NCBI GenBank assembly: GCA_038233215.1 | Contig: JBBSML010000004.1 | Location: 1-64,000, forward strand | Direction of reading: 5' to 3' | Origin: JACDBZ01 sp038233215 | Lineage (GTDB): Bacteria > Chloroflexota > Limnocylindria > QHBO01 | DNA length: 64,000 bases | In this document: positions 35,518-43,811 of the stretch, in pieces | How the letters are laid out: every line of letters begins with the position of its first letter | Position numbering within the stretch: position 1 is the first letter of the stretch | Made by a program: the position numbers and the translations under genes | Notes under the pieces: generated by a model | Database searches by the model: none | The model's input: the letters and a program-made list of their open reading frames with translations, nothing else | What the model was told of the DNA's origin: nothing

Positions 35518-35833
35518 TTCTCAGCGCTCGAGGCGGGCGAGTGCCGTTCGCTACATCGGGTTCTACTCGCTATCCGGGACGATTATATAACATAACATAC
35601 ATTTGCGGAAGTCCAATCTACGCTTGGACTGAGTAGTGCTGTGAACGCCGGTCGACGGCAGCGTGCGCTCATCGGCATCGTGATTGCCGGGTGTGCCGTT
35701 TGTTCTTCGCGGTGCTTGGCGTGGTGCGGTGCTTCCTTGGCGATTAGATTCAGGTTGGCTCGCGCTTGTGGTCCTAGAACGCATGGACGATATTCCTATG
35801 GGAACCCAGCCTGCGCGCGCATAGGTTCCCCGC
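35518..35833. other. Intergenic region with AT-rich patch and hairpin
   Basis: A 316-base gap after the cyclase. An AT-rich island (about 35580-35604, ATTATATAACATAACATAC) stands out from the GC-rich background, followed by a 7-bp hairpin AGTCCAA/TTGGACT (35610-35630). An inverted repeat GGGAACC/GGTTCCC (35800-35806 and 35824-35830) lies just before the next gene. TAGGTT at 35822-35827 is exactly six bases before the next ATG and fits a leaderless -10. No coding sequence seen. Confidence 0.4.
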
Positions 35834-36079
35834 ATGCATCACACACTCTGGTCGACCGCCATCGCGGGACTCGGGCTCGGCAGCATGGCAATGGTGGGTG
35901 GAACGGCCATTGGCGGCGAACTGGGTCCGCTGGCGATCGGATACGGCCTGCTGGTGGCGCTCGCAGCCCTGTACCTGGTGGCCGGCCTGGCCGTCCGTGA
36001 GCGGGTCTGGCGCCGCCTTTCCGCCCCGAACATCGGACGGCCGCATGCGGATCGTCTGGTAGGCCGCCGCGTCTTTTAA
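35834..36079 (+). CDS. Small two-helix membrane protein, unknown
   Basis: An 81-residue protein with a hydrophobic N-terminal half: segments at about residues 8-28 and 33-53, then a basic tail (VRERVWRRL and further). The call as a real gene rests on the TAGGTT-N6-ATG leaderless promoter pattern shared with other genes here and on membrane-like composition. Its stop overlaps the 3' end of the convergent methyltransferase by four bases. No family recognised. Confidence 0.55.
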   Translation: MHHTLWSTAIAGLGLGSMAMVGGTAIGGELGPLAIGYGLLVALAALYLVAGLAVRERVWRRLSAPNIGRPHADRLVGRRVF

Positions 36080-37458
36080 CCCACGCCTCGCCGTTGCCGC
36101 AGCGCTTCGAAGCCGATGATGGCCGCCGAGGTCGCGGCTCCAAGCTCCGGTGCACGGTCTCGCCCGTAGCCGATCCTGACGCGGACATCCGCCTGTTCGA
36201 CGAACGATCGCGTCACACCGCGCCGCTCGCCACCGATAAGCATGAATAGGCCACCGGTCAGATCTGTCTTGCTGAGCTCGATGGCCTCATCGGTGGCAAC
36301 CGCGCATGCAATGCGCATTCCGCGTCGCCTGCACGCATCAGCAGCCTCTTCGGCTGATGCGGTCATCGCCGTCGGAATGAGCTCGCTCGCGCCTGCCGAA
36401 GCGCGTGTCACCGTACTGATTGCCGTCTCCCAGCTGCGCCGGACGACGAGCGCATCGACGCCTGCGGCGTACATCGCCCGAACCGCCTGTCCGAAATTGA
36501 ATGGATCTTCGATGCCATCGAGCATGATGATCAGGGACCGATCCCCCACCTCGGTCAACAATGTCCCGATGCTCTGTTGGCGGCGTGGAGCAACTAGGCC
36601 GATCACGCCGCCGTGGGATCGCCCGGAGGCGAGCTCATTGATCGTCTCGGCCGCAACCTGGTCGATCGTCACGCCGCGCTCGCGGGCTAGTGCGCGCAGC
36701 CGTCCAAAGCGTCGGTCGCCGGGACGCGTGGCCCAGATACGACGCACCTGACGCACCTCGCCCTCGAGGGCAGCCTCGACCGATACGTGGCCCTCCACGA
36801 CCATCGGCCATTGGTTGATCGGGTTAGCGCCGCGGTCCGGGCCATATGGTATGAAATCGCCATCAGCGAGGTACGGGGCCTCGGCGGAAACGGGCGGTAG
36901 GCCGATTTCGGCACGGCGCGTTTCGAGGTGAGCGGCATCGGCCACGGGCAGGGGGAACTCGGGCTCCCCGTCCGCGGCCAGGATGGCGATGGTGCCGTAC
37001 GTCTGGCGTTCACCGGCCACCGCGGCCACACGATCGGTCAGCGTGCCGAGATGACGCGGGTCCGCGTCGCCCGTATCGACCGCGGTGGCGAGGACCGGGA
37101 TCCACGAACGTCGCAGCTCGTTCGCGCGATCGGCATGCTGAGCCAGCATCCAGGCCGCGTCCGTACCGTCGGCGCCGACCAGTCGCAGTCCTGGCCATTC
37201 GCCGGTGTCCTCGATCAGCGCGGCGAAACGTGAGACGTTGGCTTCGTTGACCGCAAGCAGTGACCGTGCCTCTGGCGGAGCATCATCCCAGGAGTCGAGG
37301 GCGACAATGAGCGGGGTGAGAGGTCCCTTCAGCCGTCGTTCCAGTTCCTTGTCGAGCACGGCATCCTCGGCGCAGCGCGCGAAGAATGCGTCGGCGGCCG
37401 CAAGCTCGCGCGCGGTCATCTCGAGGAGCTCCTGGCGGAGCCAGGGCAGCGAAGGCAT
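36076..37458 (-). CDS. DUF6624-SpoU (TrmH-family) RNA methyltransferase fusion
   Basis: 460 residues. The C-terminal half is a SPOUT RNA 2'-O-methyltransferase: substrate-binding segment about 217-290 (VVEGHVSVEAAL), motif 1 DGIEDPFNFGQAVRAM (314-329), motif 2 LIGGERRGV (407-415) and motif 3 ELGAATSAAIIGFEALRQR. Motif 3 lacks the usual Leu-Asn-Val-Ser, so target and activity need care. The N-terminal part, about 65-190, matches DUF6624 (WPGLRLVGADGTDAAWMLAQ, HLGTLTDRVAAVAGERQTYG), normally a stand-alone domain of unknown function. It follows hflX by eight bases and is the last gene of a miaA-hflX unit, consistent with an RNA-modification role. Confidence 0.82.
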   Translation of the reverse strand: MPSLPWLRQELLEMTARELAAADAFFARCAEDAVLDKELERRLKGPLTPLIVALDSWDDAPPEARSLLAVNEANVSRFAALIEDTGEWPGLRLVGADGTDAAWMLAQHADRANELRRSWIPVLATAVDTGDADPRHLGTLTDRVAAVAGERQTYGTIAILAADGEPEFPLPVADAAHLETRRAEIGLPPVSAEAPYLADGDFIPYGPDRGANPINQWPMVVEGHVSVEAALEGEVRQVRRIWATRPGDRRFGRLRALARERGVTIDQVAAETINELASGRSHGGVIGLVAPRRQQSIGTLLTEVGDRSLIIMLDGIEDPFNFGQAVRAMYAAGVDALVVRRSWETAISTVTRASAGASELIPTAMTASAEEAADACRRRGMRIACAVATDEAIELSKTDLTGGLFMLIGGERRGVTRSFVEQADVRVRIGYGRDRAPELGAATSAAIIGFEALRQRRGVG

Positions 37459-37466
37459 GCGGGATT

Positions 37467-38765
37467 TCAGCGAGATGTGGCGCCGCGCCGGCGCGTTGCG
37501 CGGCCGGCTGCGCTCAGCTCAGCCGCGATGCCCTCCGGCAAGTGGCCACGGACGCGAACACCGCGCTCCTCGTAGCGCTCCTCGACCTCTCCCGAGGTTC
37601 GCGCACGGGCAACGAGCTCACCGCGCTCGTAGGGCACCACCGCATCGACGACGACCATCTGTCCGCGCAGCGCGTCCGCAATCCGTTCCCGCAGCAGATC
37701 CAGCCCCGCCCCCGTCACGGCGCTGACAAAGACAGCCCGCTCGGTCGAGGGAGCAGCATCGATCTCCACCGCGAGCAGGTCGATCTTGTTGAAGACGGTG
37801 ATGCGCGGCTTGTCTCCCGCGCCCAACTCGTCGAGGACCGTCTGCACTGCCGACTGTTGGCCCAGGAAGTCGGGATCGGCGGCGTCGACGATCTCGAGCA
37901 GGAGGTCGGCGCGCATGACCTCTTCGAGGGTCGCGCGGAAGGCGTCGACAAGATCGTGTGGGAGCTTGTTGATGAAGCCCACGGTATCGGTGATGACGGC
38001 CTGCTGCCCGTTCGGGAGCGATACCTGGCGGCTGGTTGGGTCGAGCGTGGCGAAGAGCATGTCGGCGGCGTACAGGTTCGCATCGGCGAGCGCGTTGAGG
38101 ACCGTGCTCTTGCCTGCATTCGTATAGCCGACAAGCGCAACGCTGGCGACGTCATTACGGTCCCGCTTCCGTGTGGCGATGGCCCGATGCTTCTCGACCT
38201 CCGCAAGGTCTGCCTTGACCTTCTTGATCTTGTCGCGAATCAGACGGCGGTCGGTCTCGAGTTGACTCTCGCCAGGCCCGCGCGTCCCGATCCCGCCACC
38301 CGTGCGCGAGAGATGCGTCCACAGGCGGGTCAGGCGCGGGAGGTGGTATTCGAGCGCGGCCAGCTCGACTTGGAGGCGACCCTCCTTGGTCTTGGCATGG
38401 CGGGCGAAGATATCGATGATCAGCGCCGACCGGTCCAGCACCTTGCACTCGAGCAACGTCTCGAGGCTGCGCTGCTGGTTCGGTGCCAGCTCGTCATCGA
38501 CGATGAGCACGTTGAAGTCGCTCTCGGCCTTCTCATCCAACAGTTCGGCGGCGCGCCCCTTGCCGAAATACCAGACGGGATCCGCTTTGGGTCGACGCTG
38601 AGAAGCCTGGCCGACGACGGTCGCCCCGGCTGTTTCAGCCAGAGCGCCGAGTTCCGCGAGTGAGCGCTCCACCGGCCAGCGATCATCATCGGGACCATCC
38701 AGACCGATCAGAAAGGCACGCTCATCCGGTGTCGTGAGGTCGATCATGCGCGGGCGTTCAGTCAT
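37467..38765 (-). CDS. hflX: Ribosome-associated GTPase HflX
   Basis: HflX splits stalled or heat-damaged ribosomes. The N-terminal HflX domain (about 20-190, DPVWYFGKGRAAEL and ELAPNQQRSLE), the linker GGIGTRGPGESQLETDRRLI, and the G domain with GYTNAGKSTVLN (G1), DTVGFINKLPHDLV (G3) and NKIDLL (G4) are clear. I prefer the ATG at 38765 (MTERPRMIDL), preceded by TACCAT 11 bases upstream, over an in-frame start at 38798. 432 residues. It lies between miaA and the methyltransferase fusion, as miaA-hflX pairs commonly do. Confidence 0.94.
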   Translation of the reverse strand: MTERPRMIDLTTPDERAFLIGLDGPDDDRWPVERSLAELGALAETAGATVVGQASQRRPKADPVWYFGKGRAAELLDEKAESDFNVLIVDDELAPNQQRSLETLLECKVLDRSALIIDIFARHAKTKEGRLQVELAALEYHLPRLTRLWTHLSRTGGGIGTRGPGESQLETDRRLIRDKIKKVKADLAEVEKHRAIATRKRDRNDVASVALVGYTNAGKSTVLNALADANLYAADMLFATLDPTSRQVSLPNGQQAVITDTVGFINKLPHDLVDAFRATLEEVMRADLLLEIVDAADPDFLGQQSAVQTVLDELGAGDKPRITVFNKIDLLAVEIDAAPSTERAVFVSAVTGAGLDLLRERIADALRGQMVVVDAVVPYERGELVARARTSGEVEERYEERGVRVRGHLPEGIAAELSAAGRATRRRGATSR

Positions 38766-38803
38766 AGGTTCGATCCATGGTAGCCGAGCATGCGGCATAG
38801 GGC

Positions 38804-39745
38804 TCAGTGGCCACCCGACCGGATGAGTGCGTCAGCGCGCTCGACAAGGTCAGGATCGTCGGTCGGTTCCTCCCCGGCCGATATCCAGCTGATGCGAGGG
38901 TCGCGCCCGAACCAGGTGAGCTGACGCTTGGCGTATTGTCTCGTACGGCGCGCGGTTATCTCGATCGCCTCGTCCAGCGACCACTCCCCCGCCAGGTGAC
39001 GCGCCGCCTCGCGGTATCCGTGGCCGCTCATCGGTCGCAGCTCGGGTCCGTAGCCGGCGTCCAGCAGCGCACGAACCTCGTCGAGCAAACCGCTGGCGAA
39101 CAGGCGCCTCGCGCGCTGATCGATGCGCCGATACAGCACCTCGCGTGGCCGGTTGATGCCGAGGAGCGCGATGCGTCTGCCGAAGGGCTCGCTGACGGGA
39201 GCCACTCCCCCACCTGCGGTCTCGAACCGCTCCAGCGCGCGGAGCACACGCCGCGGATTGTGCAGGTCGGTTCGCTCGGCCGCCTCCGGGTCAGCGGTCC
39301 TCAATCGATCGGCGAGTGGTGCCAGTCCATCGGCCTCCAGGGCCTTCGTCAGCCGCGCCATCACGCCGGGCACGGAAGGCTGCGATGCATAATCGTGGCC
39401 GTCCAGCAGCGCGGAAACATACAGGCCGGTGCCACCCACCAGCATCGGGATCCGACCGCGCCTTCCGATCTCGGGAAGCAATGATCGGGCACGCTCAACC
39501 CAGTGCGCCACGGTGAACGGCTCATCAGGATCGACAATGTCGAGCAGGTGATGCGGGACGGCTGCCTGCGCGACCGCATCCGGCTTGGCCGTGCCGATAT
39601 CCATCCCGCGGTAGACCTGACGAGAATCGGCCACCAGGAACTCGACCGGCCAGATGCGAGCCAGCGCCAGCGCCAGGTCCGTCTTGCCCGATGCTGTCGG
39701 CCCCACGATGCCGATGACGGGTCCCGCGACCTCGGCCCGGCTCAT
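38804..39745 (-). CDS. miaA: tRNA dimethylallyltransferase
   Basis: Transfers a dimethylallyl group to A37 of tRNAs reading UNN codons. P-loop GIVGPTASGKTDLALAL, the DSRQVYRGMDIGTAKP motif and VGGTGLYVSALLDG are family signatures; the C-terminal RQYAKRQLTWFGRDPRISW binds tRNA. The ATG at 39745 is preceded by a GAGG-type ribosome binding site; an in-frame extension to 39775 overlaps the promoter palindrome and is rejected. 313 residues. Its dimethylallyl diphosphate donor comes from the MEP pathway, of which dxr lies earlier in the window. Confidence 0.94.
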   Translation of the reverse strand: MSRAEVAGPVIGIVGPTASGKTDLALALARIWPVEFLVADSRQVYRGMDIGTAKPDAVAQAAVPHHLLDIVDPDEPFTVAHWVERARSLLPEIGRRGRIPMLVGGTGLYVSALLDGHDYASQPSVPGVMARLTKALEADGLAPLADRLRTADPEAAERTDLHNPRRVLRALERFETAGGGVAPVSEPFGRRIALLGINRPREVLYRRIDQRARRLFASGLLDEVRALLDAGYGPELRPMSGHGYREAARHLAGEWSLDEAIEITARRTRQYAKRQLTWFGRDPRISWISAGEEPTDDPDLVERADALIRSGGH

Positions 39746-39763
39746 TCCCTCATTCCTCGCGCG

Positions 39764-39783
39764 GAGTATATACATATATACTC
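39764..39783. promoter_or_regulatory. AT-rich palindrome in the miaA promoter region
   Basis: GAGTATATACATATATACTC is a 20-base palindrome with 9 of 10 positions symmetric, in a 51-base gap between ymdB and miaA. On the minus strand it contains TATACT, suitable as a -10 for miaA. It could be a promoter-overlapping operator; it lacks a GC stem and U-tract, so a terminator is unlikely. Confidence 0.5.
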
Positions 39784-39796
39784 GACGACCACGAAC

Positions 39797-40606
39797 CTAC
39801 ACCTCGATCAGGCGTTGGACCTGTTCGATGGCGATGGCGCGCCCGGTGGCCGGATCCGCAGTGATGACGACCGCGTTGAATGAGACCGGTCCCTCGGCAA
39901 CCGCGAATCGGGTCGGGAGGTGGCGAGTGAAGCGCGGCAGCACCGTCTCGAGGCTGAATCCGATCACGGAGTCGCGCGGTCCAGTCATCCCGATGTCGCT
40001 GATGAAGGCCGTGCCGCCCGGAAGCACGCGGGCATCCGCGGTTGGCACGTGCGTGTGCGTGCCAACCACGCCGGAGACCCGCCCATTGAGATACCAACCC
40101 ATCGCGTTCTTCTCAGAGGTGATCTCGCAGTGGAAGTCTAGGATCCGTACCGCTGGAAGCGGTTCGGCCGACTCGTCGAGCAGCTCGTCGAGCTTGGTGA
40201 ACGGCGAATCCAGCTGGTTCATGAAGACGCGGCCCATGGCGTTGATGACGGCCACCTCGGTTCCATCATCGGCGTGATGAACCAGCCATCCGCGTCCCGG
40301 CGCCTCATCGGGGTAGTTGATCGGACGAAGGACGGGGCGGTCCGTGTCGAGGTAGTCGTAGATCTCGCGTTTGTCCCAGATGTGATTGCCGCTGGTGATA
40401 ACGTCGACCCCACCGCCCAGCAGCTCCTCTGCCAGGCTTGGTGTCAGCCCAGCGCCGGCAGCCATGTTCTCGCCGTTGGCGATCACAAGGTCGATCGTTA
40501 GCTCCCGACGGAGATCCGGCAGCGTCTGCATAACGGCCAGGCGGCCCGGCTTGCCGATGATGTCGCCGATGACGCAGATGCGGACGCCACCAGCCGCGGC
40601 GCTCAC
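39797..40606 (-). CDS. ymdB: YmdB-family metallophosphoesterase
   Basis: Calcineurin-like enzyme; Bacillus YmdB hydrolyses 2',3'-cyclic nucleotides and affects the switch between motility and biofilm. Metal motifs GDIIGKPGR, NGENMAAGAGL, SGNHIWDK, FHCEITSEKNAM and GVVGTHTHVPTAD run through the 269 residues in the family order. GTG at 40606 overlaps the rny stop by four bases, so it forms an operon with RNase Y, the common arrangement. Confidence 0.94.
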   Translation of the reverse strand: MSAAAGGVRICVIGDIIGKPGRLAVMQTLPDLRRELTIDLVIANGENMAAGAGLTPSLAEELLGGGVDVITSGNHIWDKREIYDYLDTDRPVLRPINYPDEAPGRGWLVHHADDGTEVAVINAMGRVFMNQLDSPFTKLDELLDESAEPLPAVRILDFHCEITSEKNAMGWYLNGRVSGVVGTHTHVPTADARVLPGGTAFISDIGMTGPRDSVIGFSLETVLPRFTRHLPTRFAVAEGPVSFNAVVITADPATGRAIAIEQVQRLIEV

Positions 40607-42135
40607 CGGGCGTAGTCGATGGCGCGTGTCTCGCGGATCACGGTCACCTTGATCTGTCCGGGGTACTGGAGCTCATCCTGGATCTTCTTCACCACGTCGC
40701 GGGCGAGACGGCTGGACGCGAGATCATCGATATCCTCGGGCCGGACGAGGATGCGGATCTCGCGGCCGGCCTGGATGGCGAAGCAGCGTTCGACGCCGGG
40801 AAAGCTGAGCGCAATCTGCTGGAGATCCTCGAGGCGTTTCACATAGTTGTCGAGGTTTTCGCCACGGGCGCCCGGCCGTGACGCACTGATTGCGTCGCCG
40901 ATCTGCACAATGGTGGCCTCTACGCTCTCCTGCTCGACTTCCTGGTGGTGCGCGGCAATGGCATTGCATACGATCGCGTTCACGCCATACCGTTTCGCGA
41001 TATCGGCTCCGATGGCAGCGTGGGCGCCTTCCACCTCGTGGTCGACCGCTTTGCCGATGTCGTGCAAGAAGCCACCCTTCTTTGCCTCGGCCACGTTGGC
41101 ACCGATTTCTGCGGCAAGCAGGCCGGACAGACGGGCCGTCTCGACGGAGTGATTGAGCACATTCTGACCGTAGCTGGTTCGGTACTTCAGCCGGCCGATC
41201 AGCTTGATCAGCTCGGGATGGAGGCCGGGCACGCCCGCCTCGTACGCGGCCTGCTCGCCGGCCTGGCGCATGACCACCTCGATCTCGGAGCGGCATTTCG
41301 CCACCGTCTCCTCGATGCGGCCCGGGTGAATGCGGCCGTCGCTGATCAGCTTGACCAGCGTCATGCGCGCCACCTCGCGCCGCACCGGATCGAAGCCGGA
41401 AAGGACGACCGCCTCGGGTGTGTCATCGATGATGAGGTCGACCCCGGTTGCCTGTTCGAGCGCTCGGATGTTGCGACCCTCCCGGCCGATGATGCGTCCC
41501 TTCATCTCCTCGTTCGGCAGTGGCACGACGGTGATCGTGGCCTCCGAGGTGTGATCGGCCGCGATGCGCTGCATGACGGTGGTCAGCACCCGTCGCGCCT
41601 TGTCCTCGCCCTCATCGTGCGCGAATCGCTCGATCTCGCGGACCCTGTGCTGAGCCTCGGCCTGCGCTTCGTCGACGATCTGGCTGATCAGCCCGTCCCG
41701 TGCCTCGGCTGCGCTCAATCCTGAGATCCGCTCAAGCTCCGCCAGCTGCCGCTCCTGGAGCGCGCGGCCGCGTGCGGTCTCCGCATCGAGCTCCTGCTGG
41801 CGAGCGACCAGGGCTACTTCGCGCCGCTCGAAGGCTTCCACCTTACGGTCGAGCGCCTCGTCCCGATCCAGGAGTCGGCGCTCTGAACGCTGCAGGGTGG
41901 CGCGCTGTTCACGCCCCTCTTCCTCGGCCGCACGGCGCAGCTGCAACGCCTCGTCCTTGCCCTCGAGGACAATCTCTTTCTGCTTGGCGCGCGCGTCGGA
42001 GACGAGCCGTTCTGCATAATGTTCGGCGTGCTTCACGGATCGCCCGCTCAGCACACTGCGGGCGAAGAATCCGATGACGATGCCGCCAACGGCGGCCAGC
42101 GTCGCCACGATGATGACGACGAGGAGATCAAGCAT
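40603..42135 (-). CDS. rny: Ribonuclease Y
   Basis: Membrane-anchored endoribonuclease that starts decay of many mRNAs. An N-terminal transmembrane helix (about residues 2-24), a long charged coiled coil (about 30-190), a KH domain (about 200-260, GRIIGREGRNIRALEQATG) and an HD domain with FLHDIGKAVDHEVEGAHA are present. 510 residues, full length. GGGGGAG is seven bases before the ATG. Together with RNase J and the modified PNPase it gives this organism a Gram-positive-like RNA decay set. Confidence 0.96.
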   Translation of the reverse strand: MLDLLVVIIVATLAAVGGIVIGFFARSVLSGRSVKHAEHYAERLVSDARAKQKEIVLEGKDEALQLRRAAEEEGREQRATLQRSERRLLDRDEALDRKVEAFERREVALVARQQELDAETARGRALQERQLAELERISGLSAAEARDGLISQIVDEAQAEAQHRVREIERFAHDEGEDKARRVLTTVMQRIAADHTSEATITVVPLPNEEMKGRIIGREGRNIRALEQATGVDLIIDDTPEAVVLSGFDPVRREVARMTLVKLISDGRIHPGRIEETVAKCRSEIEVVMRQAGEQAAYEAGVPGLHPELIKLIGRLKYRTSYGQNVLNHSVETARLSGLLAAEIGANVAEAKKGGFLHDIGKAVDHEVEGAHAAIGADIAKRYGVNAIVCNAIAAHHQEVEQESVEATIVQIGDAISASRPGARGENLDNYVKRLEDLQQIALSFPGVERCFAIQAGREIRILVRPEDIDDLASSRLARDVVKKIQDELQYPGQIKVTVIRETRAIDYAR

Positions 42136-42285
42136 GTCGGCTCCCCCAATGCGTTGGAGCCCCGTGTGGGCAATATCGCGCCGGCCAGTGGCCGGAGCAT
42201 CGGCAAGTCAAGCAAGGCGTGCGTCTCGGGACGGTTCCCGATCGGGGGAGTGTAGCGCAACTCCGCCGATTGCCCGCGACGGCGC
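42136..42285. other. Intergenic region between LLM gene and rny
   Basis: This 150-base gap lies between the 3' end of the LLM gene and the rny start, both on the minus strand. It should hold the rny promoter: a TTGACT -35-like hexamer on the minus strand is visible around 42205, but no -10 at proper spacing was found. The ribosome binding site for rny is at its left edge. No clear terminator for the LLM gene. Confidence 0.3.
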
Positions 42286-43239
42286 TCAGGCCGAGAAGAT
42301 GCGTCCCATGAGCCGCACGTGATCGAGGTCACGGGGCAGGAAGTCCTGCAGCATGATGCGTTGTGTTCCCTCCCGCTCAAACATCGTCACTCGTTGGCGA
42401 GCCTCGTCTGGCGTGCCCATGATCCAGCGTTGGCGTCGTTCTGCAAGCCATGCGTTGGCATCGGCGTCGCCTTGCCCCAGCGCGGTCATCAGGTCCGAGA
42501 CGCGGGTTCGCAGATCGTCCTCTGTCTCCGCTACCAGGACCCCTGTCATGGCGGAGTAGACAAGCTCATCTGGGTCTCGTCCGACGACCTCGCATGCCGC
42601 GCGTACACGCCCGTACGCGGCCGGAACGGCGTCGGGCGATGCCGAAATGAGGTTGAACTCGTCGGCGTAGTGCGCGACGAGCTCGGACATCCGTGGCAGA
42701 CCCTTACCGCCCAGGATGACATGGGGATGTCGGCGGCCCGCCCGTGCGATCTCTCCATGCTGCTTGGAGCCCCGAACTTGCCAGTGGTCACCTGAAAACG
42801 ACCAGCCGTCGTCCTCGGTCCACAGGCCGTGGAGGATGGCGAGCTCTTCGGCGAGCATGTCATAACGCTCGCCGAGTGACGGAAACGGAATACCGAGCTG
42901 GGCGTGCTCGTCCTCGTTCCAGCCGGCTCCCAAGCCCGCCTCGATCCGTCCGCCGCTCATCTCGTCGACCGTCTGGATGACTTTGGCCAGGCTCCCGGGG
43001 ATCCGAAACGTCACCGGGGACACAAGGGTGCCGAGCCGGATCGACGTCGTCTCGCGCGCGAGGCCGGCGAGGGTCGCCCAGGCGTCGGTCGTCGGCAGTC
43101 CCGATTCCCCCGGAAAGCTGGCGTAATGGTCCGATCGAAAGAATGCCTCGAGCCCCGCATCCTCTGCCGTCCGGGCCAGAGCCAGGATCTCGTCGTAGCT
43201 GATCCCCTGCTGGGGCTCGGTCATCAGGGCGTAGCGCAT
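42286..43239 (-). CDS. LLM-class F420-dependent oxidoreductase
   Basis: TIM-barrel flavin or F420 enzyme of the luciferase-like monooxygenase superfamily. EAFFRSDHY, LVSPVTFRIPGSLAKVIQTV, GGRIEAGLGAGWNEDEHAQLG and the HVILGGKGLPRM segment are typical; the pattern matches F420-dependent subfamilies of high-GC bacteria. ATG at 43239 (MRYALMTEPQQG) is preferred over a TTG nine bases upstream. TAGGCT lies eight bases upstream, in the last codons of recX, so it may also have its own promoter. 317 residues; substrate unknown. Confidence 0.85.
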   Translation of the reverse strand: MRYALMTEPQQGISYDEILALARTAEDAGLEAFFRSDHYASFPGESGLPTTDAWATLAGLARETTSIRLGTLVSPVTFRIPGSLAKVIQTVDEMSGGRIEAGLGAGWNEDEHAQLGIPFPSLGERYDMLAEELAILHGLWTEDDGWSFSGDHWQVRGSKQHGEIARAGRRHPHVILGGKGLPRMSELVAHYADEFNLISASPDAVPAAYGRVRAACEVVGRDPDELVYSAMTGVLVAETEDDLRTRVSDLMTALGQGDADANAWLAERRQRWIMGTPDEARQRVTMFEREGTQRIMLQDFLPRDLDHVRLMGRIFSA

Positions 43240-43250
43240 GGCCGGCAAGC

Positions 43251-43802
43251 CTACTGCTCCTGTAGCTCGATGGGCAAATCCGCCAGGCGCATGGTGCCTC
43301 GTATCGTCTCGGGGTCGAAGCCGCGACGGGCGAGATACATGCCGATCCGCTGGCGGGCCCGGGGTTCATCGGGCAGCGGACGCCCCTTGAGGTGGCGCGC
43401 CAACGCCTGGAACGCGCGCTCTTCCTCGGTCCCGGGCAAGGACTCGTCCTCCGGGGCGCGCTGAGGACGGACGTGCTCCACGCGGTACGCCTCGATCACG
43501 TCGCGTTCCACTCCGTGCTGCCTGAGCTCCACCTCGAGGGCCCGACGCCCGCGTGGGTCATGGCGATCGCGCTGCTCGGCCCACCAGCGAGCAAAGGCGG
43601 CGTCGTCCACGTAGCCCAGCTCCGCCAGCCGGCTGAGCGTCACTTCGATGTCCGGCTCCCCGACCCCGGCACGACGCAGGCGCCGATCAAGCTCCCACCG
43701 CGTCCGTGGCCGCGTTGCGAGAAAGCGAACGGCAGTCTCCATTGCCGCGGACGCATTGGGGGTCTCGGTGGGATCGCGCCGTCGGGAGCCCAGTCCGGGC
43801 AT
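43251..43802 (-). CDS. recX: Regulatory protein RecX
   Basis: RecX binds inside the RecA filament groove and limits its activity. Three-helix repeats are visible: RFLATRPRTRWELDRRLRRAG, IEVTLSRLAELGYVDDAAFARWWAEQR and the ERDVIEAYRVE region. 183 residues; an internal start at Met21 is possible. It follows recA by nine bases, the usual recA-recX order. Confidence 0.92.
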   Translation of the reverse strand: MPGLGSRRRDPTETPNASAAMETAVRFLATRPRTRWELDRRLRRAGVGEPDIEVTLSRLAELGYVDDAAFARWWAEQRDRHDPRGRRALEVELRQHGVERDVIEAYRVEHVRPQRAPEDESLPGTEEERAFQALARHLKGRPLPDEPRARQRIGMYLARRGFDPETIRGTMRLADLPIELQEQ

Positions 43803-43811
43803 GGCTCGTGT

